In this document: piece after piece, positions 12,361-23,098 of the stretch
Numbering within the stretch: the first letter of the stretch is position 1
Layout of the letters: every line of letters starts with the position of its first letter
Assembly: GCA_009746045.1 (NCBI GenBank)
Contig: RPFO01000015.1
Coordinates: 3,289,836-3,353,835, forward strand
DNA: 64,000 bases
Direction of reading: 5' to 3'
Origin: Mesostigma viride
Taxonomy: Eukaryota > Streptophyta > Mesostigmatophyceae > Mesostigmatales > Mesostigmataceae
Translations under genes and position numbers: made by a program
Notes under the pieces: model-generated
Told to the model about the DNA's origin: nothing
The model's input: only the letters and a program-made list of their open reading frames with translations
Database searches by the model: none

Positions 12361-12884
12361 TGTGAAAATGTCGCGAGACGACTTTAAAGCCATTAAAGAT
12401 GCCAGCGAGTGAATGCCAATAGTATCCCGCAACTAAAGCCGAACGCGAAGGATTCACCTCAACCAAACTAAAATAAAGTATGGCGAAAAGACGAAAGCCG
12501 TCAAGCCGACCGTCATTCTAGTAGGCACTACCCACTTTCGTCGTTCCGACAGGTGGCAAGTCGAGCCGACTGCTATTGGAGACCGCAACTAAAACTGAAC
12601 GCGAAGGATGCCGGCTAAATGGGTATTTTTATTAACCAATAGGAATAGCCGAACGCGAAGGATTCAACTCAACCAAACTAAAATAAAGTAGGGCGAAAAG
12701 ACGAAAGCCGTCAAGCCGACCGTCACTCTAGTAGGCGACCCAGTTTCGATGAGTCGACAGGTGGCAAGTCGCAAAAGTTCGACCAACTACGCGCCAGTCA
12801 AGCTCGATCGACTCGCTAACGTCAAAATGTCGCGCGACGACTTTAAAGCCGTTAAAGATGCCCGCGAGTAAATGCCAATATTAG
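12361..12884. repeat. Degenerate direct repeats cut off by an LTR
   Basis: Two copies of a block with GAACGCGAAGGATTCA, AAAGACGAAAGCCGTCAAGC and ACAGGTGGCAAGTCG are present. A second block (GACGACTTTAAAGCC, TTAAAGATGCC) occurs at 12,362-12,421 and 12,821-12,881. A weaker copy lies at about 11,670-11,750. The array ends abruptly at 12,884 where the LTR begins. It is probably part of an older dispersed or satellite repeat. Confidence 0.65.
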
Positions 12885-13450
12885 TGTTACGCCGTGGCTC
12901 CTCTCTATTCCAAACGCCTAGCCTGACTTCACCTAAACTAGTGAGGTTACCTAGTGATGAGGAGCTATGTTGTGGAAAGACCTGGGACGTCGACTCTGTT
13001 CTCAATGCATTCTATTATAATACGCCATACACCGAATAAAACCAGGGTACTACGAAGGAAACAATACTACACTGCCATGACCCTAGCTAATATGTGTTAA
13101 TTCATAACACACGCCGGGTGCAATTCACGAAGGACAACTGCTGCATAAATGATCGCCGACCTTCGTGTATGCACGGGCCGACATCGACCCTCGCCTACAG
13201 GACCAACGCACGTCCACAAGGTTCACACGCAGGATAAAAGGACCACTACTAAAGTACGCAGCGCGGCGCGACTGCACCGAACCACCATAAGTACTGTACA
13301 ATTGCCACGTCACAAGGCCCGGTACCGACCGGCCAAAAGGTCCTAACTACACGTAAGCCTAGGAAAGTCAGCGAACTGTTCCGGAGTGGCTGAGGCAACA
13401 AAGGACCTAATTTACATCCGTAACAACAACAAAAGTTACGCGACGTAACA
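12885..13450 (-). mobile_element. Gypsy-type LTR (family 2, copy a), 3' LTR of a minus-strand fossil
   Basis: A 566-bp unit bounded by TGTTACG and CGTAACA. By eye it is nearly identical to the LTR at 41,548-42,899 apart from an insertion there, and more distantly like 46,759-47,333. A polypurine tract (GGGGGGGGAGG on the minus strand) adjoins its right edge at 13,451, so it is the 3' LTR of an element whose body lies to the right. The flanks show no target duplication with the other family-2 LTRs. Confidence 0.8.
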
Positions 13451-14477
13451 CCTCCCCCCCCACAAAGGTAGGGAGCCCTCTCCCTACGTACAGGGAGGAA
13501 ACCAAAGGGGTAGTAGGAATAACCTAACGCACCCAACAAAAGCCTAACACAATCGACTGACCATCCAAGGCCCAAAGCAAAAACATGTCAACCTCGGGTC
13601 CACCCCAAACGGTGTAGGGATCACCAGCACCACGCCGGGTGTGAGGCTCCCCTAACTGCCTTGCACGGAGGCTTGCCGGGAGGGACGGCACTAGGCAGGA
13701 CACGCGTAGGAAACAATGTTCATGTGCACTGAGGACAGAGAACGGCCAACCAACTTGCCAAGCCCAGAGGGCGACTCTATATAGCGGAGGGACAACACCC
13801 TCTGGTCGGGCCTAGAGCCCTCTGTCTACACACCAGTAGCCTGAAAAGTACCACGGGTGGCCAAAAGCACCGCCATGTACGCCCGGTGATGAGCAACCTC
13901 AGTAGGGTTGTCATGGTTGTCTACATGGATGGAGGAACACATCCTCCCAGACGCCATCAAGATACATGCCGAGGAAAGCCCAGTAGTATCGTAGCTTTGT
14001 CAGGACCACCTGTCCACGGGCCCAGTCAAGGAACCCACACTGAAACTAGCACACGAAGGGCTCTGCCGACAGCAGAAGGAGGGCGCGCAGGAGGAACCGA
14101 TAGAAGACCAGCTCACCACGAGCAACGAAGGTGAAAAACAAGTCCAGGAAACGCTCCACGTTGTCGGGCCACAGACGCACGTGCCGGATCTCACGACTCT
14201 CGCTAATACGCGTGACCGAAGCTGAGGACTTCCCAACAGGAGCAACGCGCGGTTGGTGGATGACGGCGGAGGCGGGCGCGACGGAAGAAGCGGTAGCGGC
14301 AGGAGCGGCGACAGGGGAAGACGTCGTGGCCGGTCGGGCAGCTAGAGGTCCAATCACCCATGGCCGAATCATACGTATCCTCGGTAGTGTAAAACACCCA
14401 CTTGCCCGTCGACGCCTTGCCCAAATCTGGATGACGCTGAGGCTCGGTCGGCTGAACAGGCGCGATGGAGGGAGACA
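13451..14477 (-). mobile_element. 3' internal region of the family-2 fossil
   Basis: The segment follows the polypurine tract of the 12,885-13,450 LTR. Minus-strand frames at 14,046-14,480 may be remains of the pol C-terminus, but I see no diagnostic motif. The element is a broken fossil. Confidence 0.4.
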
Positions 14478-14681
14478 CATCTCTATTATTATAGATTCCT
14501 CTCGGGTCTTTGAAGAAAAGACTCCCTCATACCCTCCTCCTCGTGTGGTTTTCTCCGATGTATCGTATGGGCACCTCCAAATTATAAGAGTTATAACAAA
14601 TACTTGTGTCGTTATTAGAAGCAGATTTAAGGGATCTTAGTAATTCCCCATATTCTACCAGTGTTTTGCTAGTCCCTCTGC
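14478..14681 (+). repeat. 204-bp inverted repeat, left arm
   Basis: Matches the reverse complement of 36,315-36,518 at about 98% by eye. The two arms bracket the plus-strand Gypsy fossil and everything nested in it. Confidence 0.9.
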
Positions 14682-16013
14682 AGAATGGCTTATTTAGCCT
14701 AGTTACAGACTGTTGTAAAGTTGATTATGATAATAGCCGTGCAAAATACTACGCAGACATCACTTCCTCATGGTATAGTATTATCCTTTCTTGGGCTGAT
14801 GCACATACTGTGATTAATAACCCCTCCGTTTACGTGATTAGGTATAAGAAGTTTCACCTCTTTGAAGAAGCACAGCAGTTCTGTCTTTGGTATCAAAGAG
14901 ACATTCATCAGCAGTTCATGTCTTTGGTATAGTCAAACCGACATAGGAATACATCCTCGTCCTGCAGGTCCTCCTACAATTCGTACAGAAGCTGTTCCTT
15001 CTCCATTTCATATCCCTGACAGATTTCTTACTCCTTTACCTTCTCCAACCCGCGAACGGGGTTTTCTTCCTCATGGATTGAGACCCCTCTTACTGTGGAA
15101 TTTGGTTCCTTATCAATCACGGTGACTAGGAAGGAGTGAGCTAAAATGTCCTTTCCTTTCTGCGTGGTTGAAGTTTTTGTTGTCAGCAGACTCCGGCCTG
15201 CGATCCTCGTCTTGCCATATACCTCGAAACTGTTTGTATTAGCTACTGACTAGTAAGGTAGCCCTTGGGGGTGTTCTCCTCCAAGACCAAGGTCATGGTT
15301 TGCAACACATCGAATACATCTCTAGGACTATGTTACCTGCTGATCGCAACTACCCTGTTCACCAACAAGAGTTATTGGCTGTGGTATACTGCTGTCATGC
15401 ATGGCAACATTTCCTTAAAGGTGCCCAGTTTGATGTCTGTATCAGTGAGCCTTGTGATGTTGACCCTTCCCGGTTGGTTATTCAAACCGACCATCGTCCT
15501 CTGATTCACCTCCTGTCACAACCTAACTTCACTCCTCGGCAAGCGCGGTGGATGGAATTCCGTGCGCAATTTGCCCCCTTTAATTGCAATACGTCAAGGG
15601 TGTAGATAATATTGTCCCTGACGCTTTATCCCGACGTCCTGACTATTCCTTTTTCGAGGATCTAGATGTCCTCACTACCACCCTCGTTCCTACTCCTCTT
15701 CTTGGTGTTTTCCCCTATGGTGACTTCCCTCATGACGGGCAGTATATGTGCATGCAGGACTACCTTTTCCATACCTCTGTTCGTTTTCCTGATCTCCTCT
15801 CTCATGTGGGCCTTTCTCTTCGGTGTGAGGGCACACCTGTCACCTCGGTGGGGGGGGAGGATACTAATAAAATCATTTCTTTTCCCCTCCGTCATGTGTC
15901 CACTAGGGCTGGGAAGTCGTTTGGTAATCTTGTTCCTTCTAGTCCACCCCTCTTTTTGGTAAAGTTGTGGGTGACTTCCTGTAGAACCTTCTGTAGATGC
16001 CTCGGTAGCCAGT
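14682..16013 (+). mobile_element. Plus-strand Ty3/Gypsy fossil, left part (hybrid-binding ORF and RNase H)
   Basis: At 14,730-15,130 is a sequence related to the ORF at 45,737-46,201 (AKYYADITSSWYSIILSWAD, then KFHLFEEAQQFCLWY), a hybrid-binding or viroplasmin-type domain. At 15,240-15,660 is Gypsy RNase H: ISRTMLPADRNYPVHQQELL, QTDHRPLIHLLSQPN and VPDALSRRPDY. The RT and protease are missing. The right part, with integrase, lies at 35,594-36,314 beyond a nested LTR element. It is an old fossil with many breaks. Confidence 0.8.
16009..16013. other. Target-site duplication CCAGT (left); partner at 35,589-35,593
   Basis: The five bases directly before the TGTTACG start of the left LTR are repeated directly after the CGTAACA end of the right LTR. 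This shows that 16,014-35,588 is one inserted element. Confidence 0.9.
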
Positions 16014-16672
16014 TGTTACGTCCCAGCCCAGACACCCCTAGCCTGAGCTACGTAGCGAAAGATCTACCATGCCGGAATTAGGAAGATTCAAGGTGGCCTA
16101 ATGCAGATTGCGCTTCACGACTGGGGTCGTGAGATATCTGGCACCGCGACTTGATGCCTTATAATGGCTAGCAATACCAATTACAAATGGATAGTTGCCC
16201 CAGGTTTAATGTGTACATAGGCGTATTCGCACTTATCATTCATCAAACCAAGAGGACGAGACTCTCGTCCTCGGACCAATTTCACCTAGGTCTGCCACTA
16301 CGCTGGCAAGGGGCGCCGACATGGCGCCGACCTTCCAAAGCATGCAGTCCACACAAGATCCTCGGGTCGACATCGACCCTCGCCTACAGAATCCACGCAT
16401 GAGTACAATATCTCAACTAGCTGTAAAGTACGCAGCGCGGCGCGACTGCACCGGCCCCTAGAAGATACACGCATACAACAACCTAGACTAGGCCCAAAAT
16501 AACTGGTCCGAATCACCCAAACTGTCATAGTTCCATACAAAAGTCCTGACCAAGGGACAATTCCCAAATTAAGTCCCGAAATGAGTCCCAGAGTCCTACG
16601 GACCATGACAACAAGTCAAACTACATAATTTATTCCATTGTTTCGTCCGTCCAAAAGGGCCGGGACGTAACA
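16014..16672 (-). mobile_element. 3' LTR of the family-1 element, with empty DIRS site at 16,070/16,071
   Basis: Terminal TGTTACG/CGTAACA. A CCCCCCCC-rich tract adjoins at 16,673 (polypurine on the minus strand). The junction GATCTACCAT|GCCGGAATTA at 16,070 is uninterrupted here but carries the DIRS-like element in the other LTR. Confidence 0.9.
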
Positions 16673-17496
16673 CTCCTCCCCCCCCACGGGGGTCGGTAGT
16701 CCCTACCGTACAAGAGATAGAAAGGAAACAAGTAAGCTACTATAAGAGTACTATGTCCCAACCCCGGTTCACCCGCGGGTTAGTAATACCAATTCCTCTA
16801 GAGGTTGATACACAGGACCAACCCTGACGTAGTAGCATGAAACAGGATGACAGGATAATTCCACTATCCGTCATAAAACTCTCACAACCATCTCAGCGAC
16901 CGCCGTTGTTGACGCGCCGATCCACTGGAGCCACCTTAGGGGGCGCCACCGCGTGCCCTATCCCATCCACATAATAATGCACAGTCCATGTAATCCCGCG
17001 CAACCAGTCCTGAGGTCCTGAGCAGCCTCAAACTTGATGAAATGTTGACCATAGGGGTACTATGTCCCAGCCCTTGTGCACCAACGGGCCAGTGAAACCA
17101 GGTCCCCCCAGACTTGCCACGCAAGGGCAACTCTTTATATAGCCAATCGGGACTGTCAGCAGAGGGAATATTTTTCATGCATACAACTTGATGATCCGGC
17201 CGACGAGGTGGCCAGTCATGTATCCCGTCCAGCCGAAACCCAGCCTTACAGCGCGACTGATGCGCGTAATCACATGACGATTAAGAAGTACTACTAGCGT
17301 CGACGACGGTGAGGCACAGCATGCAGTGCAGGCCCCATGCTCAGAAGCGAGGGCGTGCACCAGAAGAATCTGATCCATCGCCTCACTACCGACAGTTGTA
17401 CGCGTCCTCTCAAATACAGGCGCGCCGTGAGCCAACCGACCATGCAACGTGGCCGTCCCTGGCCGCCGCTGGAGTGGCTGTATAGAGGGGGAAGCC

Positions 17497-17703
17497 CTAG
17501 CGTGGCCGCTAGAGTGCGCCTCCCCTGCACCTGCGAACGCATGCAGGTGCCCGCAAGGCCCTAGTGTGTCCACTAGAGTGCGCCCCGCCGTCTCTATCCA
17601 GCGCAGGAAACAGTCAAAGTCGATCAACACCGGAAACTTGGATAATATGGCACGTTAAGTGCCCAAAACTAGCAGGGCCCCAGCGTGTCCACTGGAGTGC
17701 GCC
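17497..17703 (-). repeat. Three copies of a covarying hairpin motif
   Basis: At 17,497, 17,561 and 17,680 the pattern is a 6-bp stem, a TGNC loop, the opposite stem arm, then AGTGCGCC. The stems are CTAGCG/CGCTAG, CTAGTG/CACTAG and CCAGCG/CACTGG (the last has one G-T wobble on the minus strand). The preceding and following bases can form an outer stem, for example GCAGGG/CCCTGC around the third copy. Three more copies lie at 33,366-33,605. Confidence 0.8.
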
Positions 17704-19738
17704 CTGCCAACTCCTCCACGAAGCTGCAGTAGTTTAGGCACAACACCACTCCGGCCGACGTGCATAGACCGGAGCAGTCGCCGGTCCCCGCATTCCTTAC
17801 TGCCAATGTGCCTGAACTCCACCGCAAGCGGGGGAAAACTCCTCAGCTCGCAGTCACACCCTCCGTGACACTTGCACAGCAAGAGCACGGTTGATGTTTG
17901 CGTAGGCCCATAAGCATGTGATGCTCGAGGCCGCCGACGTGGACTGCATAGCGCCCGCAATGCCCGCACTTATATAATGCAATGGGCAGGTCGGGGAGTG
18001 ACACGCCTTGCAGGAACTGCCGTATCAGTAACGTTGCCCCTGCGAGACACCGTGCTGCTCATGGAGTAGGGCCGAAGCAACCCCGCAGTCCCAAACAAGA
18101 GCTCCTCGGGCTCGATCGCGCCCAGCCCACAGGTGCTCAAGCACATACAGCGATCGTGGACCGGGGTCAATGCCGCGCACGACCGATCACCGCCTGTCCA
18201 CCCCGCTTGACTGTCTTGCCCAGGATCCCCATTCCCGCAACAGAAACACGCCCCTATGTATGCAGTCCCCACCGCGCATCGCCACATCCCCCACTCGAAG
18301 CTTGAAGGCCTCTCACCACCCCTGTACCAGTGCATGGCCATGGGGTATAGTACATTTTGAAGCCCACACAGCCCGCCCGCCATGCACATGGAACGCCCTG
18401 CTCTGAGTCCCTCATCCATGCAACCTCGTAGGCGCGCGGACACGAGCCACTTGCAAATCACGCTCGATCGGCCTCCACCAGTGGTGCAAGGAACAACTCC
18501 CTACCGGGCTCAGCCCACAGGAGGGACGCGAACACTGCGCGATGGTAGCCATGCACAGGGTCGCGGGCAGTGACTAGGTGCTCAGACTCCAGCAGCTCGA
18601 TCCTGCCTGCCTCTCAGTCTCGGGTCGCCGTTACTACAGTCCCCGTGACTCGCCCTCGACGGCCAGATCCCGCACGTCCCATGTACCTCAGTGCTCTGCC
18701 ATGGCTCAGCGCGCGTCAGCGCCGGGTCCGCTCAGAGCGGATGTACCGGCCCTATGCAGTGATACCGGGTGTTACTCGGACACCGGCAGTCTGCGGGGCG
18801 ACAGCGCCACATCATGTGGCATCGGCACCATGCACGCGCACTGTTGAGGCGGTGAGACAATGACCGGACACCGCCACCTGCTTCTGATGCAACCACGACC
18901 GGCACCAGCGCAACCAGTGCAACCACGACCGGCTGGGTCATCCACCACTACTGCCGGCAGTACGTGCTGTCGCCATGCAACTGCACCGTGCCCGCATATG
19001 CTTGCAGCCCCGGGGGCCCTTACTCCCGACGGTCGCGGCGGACGCGGGCGCCCCGCATGCACGGTTACTCGAGCCCAGGAGTGCCCTGACCCAGCTAGGC
19101 GTCGACTCAATGCCGGGGTAGCCAATTGGTTGGCTACCGACAATTCAACAAGGTGCTGTACATCTGTTTGCCGGCCGACCACGATTCAGTACAGGCTCCG
19201 CCCTGCCTGATCGCCCAGTCGCATCGGGGTTGCAACAGCCTCCACGCACCGTGCCGTCTCCATGCACCGTGTCGCAATGGTGAAATTAATCACGTACGGG
19301 TGCACGAGAAGCGAGGCGCGTCCCTCATGCGCCAGGAAGTCAGGGAGCCGTGACTCATAGCCGCCAGCCGGAAGACTCCCTATAATAATACTTGGCCGCG
19401 TGCCATGGGACTCCGCGTCCGTTGGTCACGCGGGACGCGACGTGCAGTCAGGCCGTAGTCTGGGGTCACTGGCACTCGCTGCCGAATCCGGCATCCCACG
19501 CGGAGATGCCTCGGTACGGACGCCTTAGTAGTAGAATCATCAAGCATCCGGTGAGCCCATGTCCAAAAAGGCCAGGACCATGTGCACATGCGGTGCTGAG
19601 TGCCTGACGTGGTCCTCTTCGGGACGACCCGTTCAAGCCCACCGCCAACTGCAGATTATCCCATAGAGAATATATCATGGAGAAAATATATTATATAGAA
19701 AATAGAGAATATCGAAAATATATAATATCCGCACGCTG

Positions 19739-19844
19739 GCGCATCGATCCCTGGCATGGCAGTAGAAGGGTCGTCGGATCCACGCGCGGCTGCGCATCGA
19801 TCCCTGGCATGGCAGTAGAAGGGTCGTCGGATCCACGCGCGGCT
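19739..19844. repeat. 53-bp tandem duplication
   Basis: Two perfect copies starting GCGCATCGATCCCTGGCATG, inside the family-1 internal region. Confidence 0.9.
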
Positions 19845-20091
19845 GCGCGGTGGATTCCTACATAGATGGCCGGCTCGATCCAAAGCCGAACCGTGCCGAT
19901 CATACAGGAGCTAGATATAGTTAAGAAGAGTATGGTATCATAAAGAAGTGTAGTGGACCAGTACAAGTACTTAGTATATAAAAGGTAGGTATAGTAAAGA
20001 AGTATATGGTATTATTAGTAGCCATCTGGTTTCATACGCTCTGCGACCCCTCCCCTTCCCCCGGGGACGACGCGTCCACGCGATCGTCCAA

Positions 20092-20475
20092 TTACTGCCA
20101 AGGAGTCAAGGATGCTGGACCGCCGTGTAATGCTATGTGCCCTATACTCGCTGTCAGGGCACCAAAAGGAACCATCGGGAAACCAAACCACTCGCCGGCG
20201 CACGCGAATGTCCACATCCTGCGCGTCCAAAGTCGAGCCCAATGATGATGTCCGCTGCGCCCAGCGGTGCGATGGTCGCAGCCAGGTCGAACGGGGTGCC
20301 TTGCAGCACACCTTTGATATCTGCCAGACCGGGCGATTGGTGTTGGCGACCATCCGAGTGGGTCAGATGCACGGCCGTCCGGTGTGGGGGCTGGCGTCAG
20401 TCCCAGCCGGCGCACCAGTGCCGCGTTGATGAAGGACATGGAAGCGCCTGTGTCGACCAAAAACTTGACATCCAT
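20092..20475 (-). mobile_element. Aspartic protease region of the family-1 element
   Basis: It carries the retropepsin motif KFLVDTGASMSF followed by AALVRRLGL, with a second family block (DIIIGLDF) about 85 residues on. It lies just beyond the LINE insertion that separates it from gag. It is a broken fossil. Confidence 0.75.
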
Positions 20476-20655
20476 GACGGTTGGTTGGCCGTGTCTGAAT
20501 ATATTATTACATTCTCATATATAAAATATCCCATTACCGCCAACGGTACCCCATATAAAACCACTAGTGCTAGACGCCTAATAGTAATTTCCCATTGCCG
20601 CCAACGGCGTCTATGCATGGGGTCAGTGTATGATTCCAAACACCCCCCTTACTGC

Positions 20656-20760
20656 TGATAACAGGGTGACCTGCTACTGTGCAGGACCAATGCACCCTTC
20701 GTACTACTGACATCATGATAACAGGGTGACCTGCTACTGTGCAGGACCAATGCACCCTTG
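20656..20760. repeat. Direct repeat of about 50 bp, two copies
   Basis: GATAACAGGGTGACCTGCTA and the following 27 or so bases occur twice, 57 bp apart, between the LINE-associated left junction and the nested element. Confidence 0.85.
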
Positions 20761-20912
20761 GTATTTGGTACAGATGTGGGGCAAAACAGACACCCCCCCT
20801 TGCCCTACACAGGTGGGCATTCTCAGAATGGCTAAGGTGGCCAGCCACTAGGACTGGAAAAGCGCACCGGACTGAACATATTATAAAAATATAATTATTA
20901 GTTAAATATACT

Positions 20913-22876
20913 TTCATGTCCCACGTAGCTCCCACAAAAACCAGCATCTTCATTAAAACAATAAGTGGAAGCATACATGTGACACTAATTGACATGCCCG
21001 GAGGCACGCCGTTCAAGGCCCTTCATGAAGTACGTTGCCCTAGAGGCAACCAAGACAAGGGTGGGTGGGTGGGGAGCAAAGAAAGAGGCCGACAAAACCA
21101 GCCAGAGCGGCTTTTAGTCGCAAAACCTCCCTTATCCCTAGCTAACTGACGTCATTAAACCCTTATGTTTAGTGGATGCTAGTAAGACGCTAACCGTACA
21201 GACCGGGGGTAGAATATCCCGAATCTGCACGGCTAGTATTAAATAATGCGTAGGTTGTTCTTTTCAGGGGCACTGCACCTCACGCCCCGTTCCGCCCGGG
21301 TATAATCAACCCAAGCGCGGAACGCACATTTTATTTAATTCATTTTTCAACCATGCACTATATTGCATCTACTAATCACAAAAGCTCTAGCCAAACAGCT
21401 ACGAGTAAACACTGCGACCTATAAGCCGCTCATCCAGCGGCCTCTTGTTCCCGCATTCACGTATAGAAGAAACTCCGTTCAAAGAACCCCGATTCATGTC
21501 CCACGTAGCTCCCACAAAAACCAGCATCTTCATTAAAACAATAAGTGGAAGCATACATGTGACACTAATTGACATGCCCGGAGGCACGCCGTTCAAGGCC
21601 CTTCATGAAGTACGTTGCCCAATCACCCCCGCCCTGGCTTTCCCTTGAAGCCGCACTCCACCTTGCTCGTTGTCACAAGTGACCGCCCTGCCGCAAAACG
21701 GGAGCCCCCCCACATCGGGAGGCGTGTGCCCGGCGGCTGTGGATGCATGGCCAGGCCCAAAAAGGCCCAGCGCATTTGCACTGCGATTGCGCACGGCCAG
21801 CCTATCATGACCCCTCTCGGGGCCCCGAGTCGGTACCGCTATGGCCGTCTCCCCATAGACCCGGGGTGCTTCGAGAAAAAACGTGGACCTAGCCCAGGCC
21901 CCGCCAGCCCGGATGCCCGAGGCCACAGCCCCAGGCACCTGGCTGAACGAGAGTCCGTTCAGCCAAGACCGCATTCCCCCCCGAGGTTTCTATGCGTGGG
22001 GAAAAAATTTCTAGCTTAGACGCTTTTCCCATCGCCGTCCCCAGCCCCAACCACCCCCCCTCGGCGGAAGGCAATTGCAAAGTTTGCTGGCCAGCAGCAA
22101 TTTCCGAAGAAAAAGCCGCAGGCCGCGGACCGAGACACGGGTCGCCAGTGCCAGCCATCCGGCTCCAACCCGGGGTGCAAGCATCCCCAGGTACGGAGCA
22201 CCAGCTCGCGCACTGGGCCGACCAAGCGACAGTTGAGCACCTGTCACGGCATCCGGCCCACCAAAGACCCCAAGCTGGGGAAAAGGTGCGGACCGGAGGT
22301 AATCTTTTTCTTTTCTTTTAGTTAACCGGGCGAGGAACTACGCCTGGCCGGTTAACAACTGGAAGTCTCACCACTGGCCAAGTGGCCAGTGCAACCAGTG
22401 CTTTTGGGATTTTGCTCCGCAGCACCCATAGCTGCGGCTGCCGCCGCAACGACAACGAGCAAAGAAAGAGGCCGACAAAACCAGCCAGAGCGGCTTTTAG
22501 TCGCAAAACCTCCCTTATCCCTAGCTAACTGACGTCATTAAACCCTTATGTTTAGTGGATGCTAGTAAGACGCTAACCGTACAGACCGGGGGTAGAATAT
22601 CCCGAATCTGCACGGCTAGTATTAAATAATGCGTAGGTTGTTCTTTTCAGGGGCACTGCACCTCACGCCCCGTTCCGCCCGGGTATAATCAACCCAAGCG
22701 CGGAACGCACATTTTATTTAATTCATTTTTCAACCATGCACTATATTGCATCTACTAATCACAAAAGCTCTAGCCAAACAGCTACGAGTAAACACTGCGA
22801 CCTATAAGCCGCTCATCCAGCGGCCTCTTGTTCCCGCATTCACGTATAGAAGAAACTCCGTTCAAAGAACCCCGAT
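20913..22876 (-). mobile_element. Short split-direct-repeat (PAT/DIRS-like) element, non-autonomous
   Basis: The order on the plus strand is P (20,913-21,040), Q (21,074-21,493), P (21,493-21,620), an 836-bp core, then Q (22,457-22,876). The P and Q copies look identical. The Q-P junction at 21,493 equals the right end joined to the left end, which is the expected circle junction of tyrosine-recombinase retroelements. The core has no RT or recombinase. A GGGTGGGTGGGTGGGG tract lies between P and Q, exactly as in the 29,509-34,971 element. It looks structurally complete but lacks coding capacity; the identical repeats suggest it is young. Confidence 0.85.
21059..21074 (+). other. Potential G-quadruplex between split repeats
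   Basis: GGGTGGGTGGGTGGGG has four G-runs with single-base loops. The identical 16-mer occurs at 29,675-29,690 in the same position of the larger element. Confidence 0.8.
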
Positions 22877-23098
22877 ATATAATATATATTCATTGAGAAT
22901 GATAGATGACGGAGGTGAGATAGGCATGCAACATAAGGAAAAACCCGAGAACTGGGAGAATAACCCTGAAGAAATTAATAGTAATCTGACACAGACATCC
23001 AAGGATCACGCCAGCGGCACAAGGTACAACTAACTATACATCACAAAACTACACGCAGCAACAGCGCTGCCGGCCCACCATGCAGGCCTGGAAGGAAT

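Larger units (their letters stand above)
16673..20090 (-). mobile_element. Family-1 internal region without recognisable pol
   Basis: This is 3.4 kb between the protease and the polypurine tract. I looked in all frames for the RT YxDD box, RNase H and integrase HHCC or DDE motifs and found none. Three copies of a covarying hairpin motif (17,497-17,703) and a 53-bp tandem duplication lie here. It is either long non-coding cargo or very decayed pol. Confidence 0.5.

Noticed and set aside
14046-14480. Chromodomain-like end of a Gypsy integrase
   Set aside because: A weak W..EDTYD string only; no aromatic cage pattern could be confirmed.
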